Shown piece after piece: positions 58,815-64,000 of a stretch of 64,000 nt of DNA. How positions within the stretch are numbered: the stretch's first letter is position 1; each line of letters starts with the position of its first letter. Both the position numbers and the translations under genes were made by a program. This DNA comes from Pseudomonadota bacterium (GTDB lineage: Bacteria; Desulfobacterota; Desulfarculia; Desulfarculales; Desulfarculaceae), in NCBI GenBank assembly GCA_018819925.1, contig JAHJPG010000087.1, positions 1 through 64,000 on the forward strand. The letters are read 5' to 3'. The notes under the pieces are model-generated. The model was not told the origin of the DNA and did no database searches. It was given only the letters and a program-made list of their open reading frames with translations.

Positions 58815-59599
58815 GGCGCGAACTCTCCCGGGGCGAAGATGCCTTGGCCCTGAAAGACCCGCAGCAAACGGGCAAGGCGCATCAGCTCGGGGTTCAGGGC
58901 GTCCATCATTACCACCTCCAGGCCCGCTCCCATGGCGGCGGCCAGGTAAGGCGCGGCGGCGAAATCGGCCCGGGCCCCGGCGCTGGCGGTGACCAGATTG
59001 CTCAGGGCGATGAGCCGGCGGGGAGGCGGGTCGAAAAGCTGGGGCAGGGTGCGCAGGGTGGCCAGCACCGCCGCTGCGTGGGCCTCGCCGCCGGACAAGG
59101 CCAGGGGCATGGCCATGGGGTCCAGGATAAGCTGGCCGCCGGTTATGCCCCGGCTGGACGCTTCCTGCACGATAAGGGCGGCCAGGGCCAGGCGCTCCTC
59201 GGCGCTGGGGGGCACGGTGGCGGTCATGGTGGCGGCGATCACCTCCAGGCGGTGATGGGCGGCGATGTCCAGCACCGGGCCCAGGCGAGCCTGTTCGGCG
59301 GTGGCCATGTTCAGCACCGGCGGCCGGGTGCAAAAACCCAGGGCCAGATCCAGGGAGGCCGCGTCGGCCGCGTCCAGGATCAGCTTGGCCGAGCAGGAGG
59401 CTTCGGCGGTCCCCACCAGCCAGGCCCAGGTGTCTCTGCGCCGGGCCGGGGGCAGATAGCCGGGGTTAAGGTCGATCCAGGCGGCCCCGGATTGCTCCAG
59501 GCCCTGGCACAGGCGGCTGATAAAGGCCTCGTCGCGTGCCTCCAGGGCGCGGCGCACCGAGGGGCGGGAGGCGGTGAGGTTGTCGGCGGCTACCATCAT
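58811..59599 (-). CDS. Pterin-binding (AcsE/MetH-like) methyltransferase domain protein
   Basis: This 262-residue protein has the TIM-barrel pterin-binding fold. It shows MMVAADNLTASRPSVRRAL, AAWIDLNPGYLPP, GGQLILDPMAMPLALSGG and LIALSNLVTASAG. It resembles the methyltetrahydrofolate:corrinoid methyltransferase AcsE and the matching MetH domain. No corrinoid protein or acetyl-CoA synthase gene is adjacent. It heads the leftward operon; start at 59599 or three bases later. Confidence 0.78.
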   Translation of the reverse strand: MMVAADNLTASRPSVRRALEARDEAFISRLCQGLEQSGAAWIDLNPGYLPPARRRDTWAWLVGTAEASCSAKLILDAADAASLDLALGFCTRPPVLNMATAEQARLGPVLDIAAHHRLEVIAATMTATVPPSAEERLALAALIVQEASSRGITGGQLILDPMAMPLALSGGEAHAAAVLATLRTLPQLFDPPPRRLIALSNLVTASAGARADFAAAPYLAAAMGAGLEVVMMDALNPELMRLARLLRVFQGQGIFAPGEFAP

Positions 59600-59663
59600 G
59601 GCCGCAAGTCTAATCCGCCCGGGGAGGCCTTGCAAGGGAAGGGGCTCACCCAAAGGGCGCCGC

Positions 59664-59692
59664 TTGACACCTGGCGGTCTGGACGGTTCAAT
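59664..59692 (+). promoter_or_regulatory. Likely promoter of the dGTPase gene
   Basis: TTGACA (59664-59669) is followed after 17 bases by TTCAAT (59687-59692). Transcription would start near 59699, which rules out the in-frame ATG at 59691 and supports the TTG start at 59721. Confidence 0.6.
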
Positions 59693-59720
59693 GGGGCCAG
59701 CCCATTTTTTAGGAGCGCCC

Positions 59721-60908
59721 TTGGCCCAGGATCATTTGCTGACCGGCTTGCGCCGCCGTTTACAAGAGCAGGAAGAGCGGAGGCTCTCGCCTTTGGCCTG
59801 CCCCAGCCGGCGTGCCCTGCGCCGCCGGAGCGACCCCCTGGCCGAACAGGGCCACCGCCTGCCCTTCGCGGTGGACGCCGACCGGGTGCTGCATTCGTTG
59901 GCCTACACCCGCTACATAGACAAGACCCAGGTTTTTTCTTTGGTGGACAACGACCAGATTTCCCACCGGGTGCTGCACGTGCAGCTGGTCAGTAAGATCG
60001 CCAGAGGCCTGGGGCGCATGCTGGGGCTCAACGAGGACCTCATCGAGGCCATCGCCCTGGCTCACGACCTGGGCCATCCGCCCTTTGGCCACGATGGAGA
60101 ACGCTTCCTTAGCGCCAAATGCCTGGAGCACGGCCTGGGGCCCTTCATGCACAACCTGCAATCGGTGCACTTCTTGGAGCGCCTGGAAAGGGGAGGGCGC
60201 GGACTCAACCTGAGCTTGCAGGTGCTGGACGGAGTGCTCACCCACGATGGCGAGATACACACCGTGGACCTGTCCCCGAGCCGGGGCAAGGACTTCGCCA
60301 CCCTGGAGGCCCAGATGGCCGCCAAACGGGCCGACCCCTCGCTGGAGCTGCTTCCCATGACCTTGGAAGGATGCCTGGTGCGGGTGGCCGACAGCATTGC
60401 CTACGTGGGCCGCGATCTGGAAGACGCCATTGTTCTGGGCTTGGTGAGCCGCGACATGCTTCCCAGCGAGGTCAGAGAGGTTTTGGGAGAGAGCAACGGC
60501 ACCATTGTCTACCGCCTGGTGGAGGATGTGGCTGCGGCCAGCCTTGACCATGACCGCATATCTTTCAGTCCTACGGTGGCCCAGGCCTTGGGCCGGCTGA
60601 AGGCGTTCAACCTGGAGTACATCTACACCAACCCCGCCATCAAGACCGAGCATCCCAAGATAGCCGCCGCCTTTGACCTACTCTTCGAGAGGTACCTGGA
60701 CGACCTCCGTTCCCATCGGCTTGAGAGTCCGGTGTACCGCGATTTTTTGGACCGGTTGGACCCGGCTTATAAAGATGAAACGCCACCCGGGGGGGTGGTC
60801 CGGGATTTTTTGGCCGGCATGACCGATGAATTTTTTTTGAAACGCCATGCGGAGCTTGTGTCTCCCCGGCGCCTGCCCGGCCAGCTAAATACGGTTCATT
60901 CCACATAA
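59721..60908 (+). CDS. dGTPase-like HD-domain triphosphohydrolase
   Basis: This protein of 395 residues has the HD superfamily motifs of deoxyguanosine triphosphate triphosphohydrolases. The first histidine is in QISHRVLHVQLVSKIARG and the HD pair is in ALAHDLGHPPFGHDGERFL. VADSIAYVGRDLEDAI is the third motif. It hydrolyses dNTPs to nucleosides and triphosphate. The start is a TTG with AGGAG five bases before it. Confidence 0.88.
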   Translation: MAQDHLLTGLRRRLQEQEERRLSPLACPSRRALRRRSDPLAEQGHRLPFAVDADRVLHSLAYTRYIDKTQVFSLVDNDQISHRVLHVQLVSKIARGLGRMLGLNEDLIEAIALAHDLGHPPFGHDGERFLSAKCLEHGLGPFMHNLQSVHFLERLERGGRGLNLSLQVLDGVLTHDGEIHTVDLSPSRGKDFATLEAQMAAKRADPSLELLPMTLEGCLVRVADSIAYVGRDLEDAIVLGLVSRDMLPSEVREVLGESNGTIVYRLVEDVAAASLDHDRISFSPTVAQALGRLKAFNLEYIYTNPAIKTEHPKIAAAFDLLFERYLDDLRSHRLESPVYRDFLDRLDPAYKDETPPGGVVRDFLAGMTDEFFLKRHAELVSPRRLPGQLNTVHST

Positions 60909-60909
60909 A

Positions 60910-60923
60910 ACTGAGCGCTCAGT
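60910..60923. promoter_or_regulatory. Perfect 14-bp palindrome (operator candidate)
   Basis: ACTGAGCGCTCAGT is a perfect 14-base palindrome located two bases past the dGTPase stop codon. It lies at the upstream end of the gap before the LivG-type gene. It resembles TetR-family operators in form. It has no T-run, so it is a poor terminator. Confidence 0.45.
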
Positions 60924-61183
60924 CGGCACAATTAGTATCGGCTCGGTCGGCATTTGGGCCATATTTCACAAATGCTGAGATTGCAAGCAGTTTTGGTTAT
61001 TTTGGGGTTGTGTTGGAGGGCCACGGTATCATATGATAAGTCCACGGTCAGAGTGCCACTTGGCGCAAAATTCAGACAGAAAGGCCGATTTTCAGCGTTG
61101 CGCATGAAGCCGGACCTTACGTGATTCAGCCGTCACTTTAACCTGACGCCGCTTGAATATGCGCGTCTGGCTGAGGAGGAGAT
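60924..61183 (+). other. Regulatory region before the livG-acyl-CoA synthetase unit
   Basis: This intergenic stretch is less GC-rich than the genes around it and holds no convincing reading frame. TTGTGT (61008-61013) and TATGAT (61032-61037), 18 bases apart, form a possible promoter. TATCATATGATA (61027-61038), a perfect 12-base palindrome, overlaps the -10 box and is flanked by direct CCACGG repeats. A leader of about 140 bases would follow. Confidence 0.45.
61027..61038. promoter_or_regulatory. Perfect 12-bp palindrome overlapping a possible -10 box
   Basis: TATCATATGATA reads the same on both strands. It is framed by CCACGG at 61021-61026 and again at 61042-61047. Its overlap with the candidate -10 box fits repressor binding. 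Confidence 0.4.
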
Positions 61184-62029
61184 ATGCCGTCGCCAAGCAC
61201 TGCTGGGCGGGAGCAAAGGACGGGATCGGGTGCCACGCAACCCCTATTGATAATAGAAGACTTACACCTACGGTTCGGCGGGCTGAACGCTCTTAGCGGT
61301 GTCAGCTTCAAGGTGCAAGAGGGCCACATACAGGCTATCATCGGACCCAACGGGGCCGGCAAGACCTGCATCCTCAACTGCATCTGCCGTTTCTACCATC
61401 CCCACCAAGGCCGCATAACCTTCGCGGGCAAAGACATCTCCAAGGTTCCCACCCACCGGGTGGCGGAGTTGGGCATAGCCCGCAGCTTCCAAAACATAGA
61501 GCTCTTCCGCGGCATGACCGTGCTGGACAACATCAAGTTGGGCCATCACGTGCACATGCACTCGGGGTTTTTGTCCGGAGGCATCTACCTGGGCAAGGCC
61601 AGGAAAGAAGAGATGCGGGTGCGCGCCGAGATCGAGGAGCGCATCATCGACCTCTTGGAGATCGAGGCCATCCGTAAGCAAGTGGTGGGCACCTTGCCCT
61701 ATGGCTTGCAAAAGAGGGTGGAGTTGGCCCGCGCCCTGGCCATGCGCCCCAAGGTTCTGCTCTTGGATGAGCCCATGGCCGGCATGAACCTGGAGGAGAC
61801 CGAGGACATGGCCCGCTTCATCCTCGACGTGAACGAGGAGTGGGGAGTGACCGTGGTCCTAATCGAACACGACATGGGTGTGGTCATGGACATCTCGGAC
61901 AACGTGGTCGTGCTGGACTTCGGCACCAAGATCGCCCAAGGCAGCCCCAAGGATGTAAGCAAAAATCCCCACGTCATCGAGGCCTACCTGGGCGCCGACG
62001 ACGCGGCCCATTCCAAATTGGGTTTGTAG
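61184..62029 (+). CDS. Branched-chain amino acid-type ABC transporter ATPase (LivG-like)
   Basis: This 281-residue ATPase has Walker A IIGPNGAGKTCILN. LGIARSFQNIELFRGMTVLD is typical of LivG. The signature is LPYGLQKRVELARALAMRP and Walker B is VLLLDEPMAGMN. The C-terminal VVVLDFGTKIAQGSPKDV is also LivG-like. The substrate is unlikely to be only amino acids, since the next gene is an acyl-CoA synthetase; such clusters often import aromatic or fatty acids. GAGGAGGAG precedes the ATG. Permease genes are expected beyond the window. Confidence 0.9.
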   Translation: MPSPSTAGREQRTGSGATQPLLIIEDLHLRFGGLNALSGVSFKVQEGHIQAIIGPNGAGKTCILNCICRFYHPHQGRITFAGKDISKVPTHRVAELGIARSFQNIELFRGMTVLDNIKLGHHVHMHSGFLSGGIYLGKARKEEMRVRAEIEERIIDLLEIEAIRKQVVGTLPYGLQKRVELARALAMRPKVLLLDEPMAGMNLEETEDMARFILDVNEEWGVTVVLIEHDMGVVMDISDNVVVLDFGTKIAQGSPKDVSKNPHVIEAYLGADDAAHSKLGL

Positions 62030-62050
62030 AGCTAGCTGGGAGAAGCGCCT

Positions 62051-64000
62051 GTGCCCCAGAAGACCTTTTTGCAAGCCGAGACCACCGGAGCCGACATCGG
62101 CCGCGACACCATGCCGCTGCTGCTCCAGCGCAACGCCCGTAAATACGGTGACGGCAAGGTTGCGCTCAGGGAAAAGGAGTACGGCATCTGGCAGTCGTAC
62201 ACTTGGCGGCAGTACTACGAGCATGTGAAGTACTTCGCCTTGGGCCTGGCCTCCCTTGGTTTCGCCGACGACGACGCCCTGGCCATCATCGGCGACAACC
62301 GCCCGGAGTGGGTGTTTGCCGAATTGGCCGCTCAAAGCCTTAAGGGGCGGCCTCTGGGCATCTATCAAGACTCCATACTCAACGAGGTGGCCTACGTCAT
62401 AGATCACTCCGGAGCCACCTTCGTGGTGGCCGAGGACCAGGAGCAGGCCGACAAGGTCCTGGACATGAAAAAGGAGCTGCCCGGGGTCAAGAAGATCATC
62501 TTCACCGATCCCAAGGGCATGCGCGACTACGACGACCCGCTGTTGGTGTTCTTGCCCGACGTTGAGGAGATGGGCCACCAATTCGAAAAGGACAACCCCA
62601 ACTATTTCGAGGCGTCCATTGAGCGTCTGACCCCCGAGGACATAGCCCTGGTGGCCTACACTTCGGGCACCACCGGCGCCCCCAAGGGCTCTCTGCTCAC
62701 CCATCGCAACATGCTCAAAATGGCCCTCAACCTGGCCCTGGTGGATCCCAAGTACGAGGACGACGAGTTTGTTTCCTTTCTGCCGCTGCCCTGGATCGGC
62801 GAGCAGATGATGAGCGTTTCCACCGCCCTGGCCATCGGCTTCACGGTCAACTTCCCCGAGGAGCCCGAGACGGCCATGGCCGACCTGTACGAGATCGGCC
62901 CCAACGTGGTTTTCAGCCCGCCCCGGGTATGGGAGCAACAGGCCCGCTCGGTTATCGTCAAGCACCTGGACGCCTCCCGGTTCAAGCGTTTCGTCTACCG
63001 TTTGTGCATGCCCATCGGCTATCAGCTGGCCGACTTCCACTTCGAAAAAAAGAACCCGCCCTGGTACTGGCATCTCATGTACTCCCTGAGCTACGTCATG
63101 CTCTTCAGGGCCCTCAAGGACCGCCTGGGCTTTGCCAACGTCCGTAGCGCCTCCACCGGCGGCGCGGCCCTGGGTCCGGACGTGTTCCGCTTTTTCCACG
63201 CCTGCGGGGTGAACCTGAAGCAGATCTACGGCCAAACCGAGATCAGCGGCATCAGCTGCATCCACCGCGAGGGCAAGGTGGACTTCACCAGCGTGGGCGA
63301 GCCCATCCCCGAGACCGAAGTGAAGATCGACCAGCCCGATCCCGAGGGGGTTGGCGGGATCATCTCCCGCTCCCCGGCCCTGTTTCGGGGATACCTGAAA
63401 AACGACGAAGCCACCGCCGAGACCATCGTTGATGGTTGGCTGCACTCGGGCGACGCCGGCTACATCACTGAAAATAACCAGTTGGTGTGCATCGACCGGG
63501 TCAAGGATCTGATGCGGCTCACCAGCGGGGCCCGTTTCTCGCCCATGTTCATCGAGAACAAGCTCAAGTTCTGCCCCTATATCGTCGAGCCTTGCGTGCT
63601 GGGCCACGACCGCAAATACGTTACCGCCATCATCTGCATCGACTACAAGCACACCGGCAAGTGGGCCGAGGATCACCGCATCGGCTACACCACCTACACC
63701 GACTTGACCTCCAAGCCCGAGGTGTACGACCTTATCGAAAAAGAGGTGGTGCGGGTGAATCGCCACCTGCCCGATGCGGCGCGCATCCAAAGATTCTTGC
63801 TCTTGTACAAGGAGTTCGACCCGGACGACGGCGAGTTGACCCGCACCCGCAAGCTGCGGCGGCGCTTCATCGCCGAGCGCTACGCTGCGGAGATAGAGGC
63901 CCTGTACCAAGACGTGGACCAGGTTCACGTGGAGAGCGAGATCAAGTACCAGGACGGCAAGACCGCCACCATCGTAACAGATCTGCAAATCCGCAAAATG
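62051..64000 (+). CDS. AMP-forming acyl-CoA synthetase (cut at the right edge)
   Basis: The visible 650 codons encode an AMP-dependent acyl-CoA ligase similar to long-chain fatty acid-CoA ligases. The adenylate motif is in VAYTSGTTGAPKGSLLTHRN (about residues 200-220), followed by LPLPWIGEQMMS. The A5 motif is LKQIYGQTEISG, and LHSGDAGYI with DRVKDLMRLTSG gives the A8 hinge. It starts at a GTG (62051) with GGGAG about nine bases before it. It lies 21 bases after the LivG-type gene, suggesting that an imported acid is activated to its CoA ester. The stop codon lies beyond the window. Confidence 0.92.
   Translation, partial: MPQKTFLQAETTGADIGRDTMPLLLQRNARKYGDGKVALREKEYGIWQSYTWRQYYEHVKYFALGLASLGFADDDALAIIGDNRPEWVFAELAAQSLKGRPLGIYQDSILNEVAYVIDHSGATFVVAEDQEQADKVLDMKKELPGVKKIIFTDPKGMRDYDDPLLVFLPDVEEMGHQFEKDNPNYFEASIERLTPEDIALVAYTSGTTGAPKGSLLTHRNMLKMALNLALVDPKYEDDEFVSFLPLPWIGEQMMSVSTALAIGFTVNFPEEPETAMADLYEIGPNVVFSPPRVWEQQARSVIVKHLDASRFKRFVYRLCMPIGYQLADFHFEKKNPPWYWHLMYSLSYVMLFRALKDRLGFANVRSASTGGAALGPDVFRFFHACGVNLKQIYGQTEISGISCIHREGKVDFTSVGEPIPETEVKIDQPDPEGVGGIISRSPALFRGYLKNDEATAETIVDGWLHSGDAGYITENNQLVCIDRVKDLMRLTSGARFSPMFIENKLKFCPYIVEPCVLGHDRKYVTAIICIDYKHTGKWAEDHRIGYTTYTDLTSKPEVYDLIEKEVVRVNRHLPDAARIQRFLLLYKEFDPDDGELTRTRKLRRRFIAERYAAEIEALYQDVDQVHVESEIKYQDGKTATIVTDLQIRKM

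Noticed and set aside
60910-60923. Reading ACTGAGCGCTCAGT as the dGTPase terminator
   Set aside because: The palindrome has no loop and no T-run follows, so an operator is more likely.
61859-63988. A 709-codon open frame on the minus strand
   Set aside because: It mirrors the LivG-type ATPase end and the acyl-CoA synthetase, whose plus-strand translation has complete motifs and runs to the window edge.
1-64000. tRNA, rRNA, CRISPR arrays, prophage or complete insertion sequences
   Set aside because: I looked for T-loop patterns, regular repeat-spacer arrays, transposase or integrase motifs and phage genes, and saw none. Reading by eye could miss a single unusual tRNA.

Overview
The window is a GC-rich, gene-dense bacterial chromosome segment carrying 65 protein genes, the last one cut by the right edge. 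No rRNA, tRNA or CRISPR array was seen. The gene content points to a Gram-negative anaerobe of the former Deltaproteobacteria (Desulfobacterota), perhaps near the Desulfarculales; that placement is inference. Supporting markers are a four-subunit 2-oxoacid:ferredoxin oxidoreductase, a sulfide-type Thi4 thiazole synthase under a TPP riboswitch, a PxxKW cysteine-rich protein, a DUF3365 haem-type sensor, BamA with an extra N-terminal domain, LpxI in place of LpxH, and a DUF4416-yicC-remA-gmk block.

Left part (1-16.3 kb, mostly minus strand). A short RRM RNA-binding protein has a long leader with a terminator-like hairpin. Next comes a six-gene operon, fabD-korD-korA-korB-korC-xre/cupin, read leftwards from a clear TTGACA promoter. 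It also has a hairpin plus T-run between promoter and fabD. A second leftward operon holds a nitrilase-family amidohydrolase, an AI-2E-type membrane protein, glgC and a 784-residue GAF protein. A DUF484-like protein with an orphan histidine-kinase phosphoacceptor helix and a HIT protein follow on the plus strand. Then come the riboswitch-thi4 unit, an aspartate aminotransferase, the DUF3365 sensor and the PxxKW protein.

Central part (16.5-56.2 kb, all plus strand). This is a nearly unbroken 40-kb co-directional run for building the cell envelope, headed by lysS. LolC-LolD (lipoprotein release), BamA and Skp (outer-membrane protein assembly) lead into lpxD-fabZ-lpxA-lpxI-gfo/idh-lpxB-msbA for lipid A synthesis and export. 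A 232-bp inverted-repeat element sits exactly between lpxA and lpxI. Then follow a PAP2 phosphatase, two GT39/ArnT-like transferases, arnC, arnD, waaA (Kdo transfer), lpxK and an LpxL-type acyltransferase. The core and O-antigen section has five GT9 (heptosyltransferase-type) proteins, gmhB, hldE1, a GT4, two sugar-nucleotide epimerases, an O-antigen ligase/polymerase and ugd. The run ends with DUF4416, yicC, remA, gmk and rlmB. Most junctions overlap by 1-4 bases, so large co-transcribed units are likely.

Right part (56.2-64 kb). A tight leftward operon encodes a pterin-binding methyltransferase, an M15 peptidase, TatD, Maf and YggS. A dGTPase-type HD hydrolase is divergent from it. Last comes a plus-strand unit with a LivG-type ABC ATPase and an acyl-CoA synthetase, preceded by two perfect palindromes that look like operators.

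Gene starts were chosen from ribosome binding sites, overlaps and promoters; several differ from the longest reading frame (lysS, lolD, yicC, dGTPase, GT9 genes). Functional calls rest on recognised motifs, without database searches.
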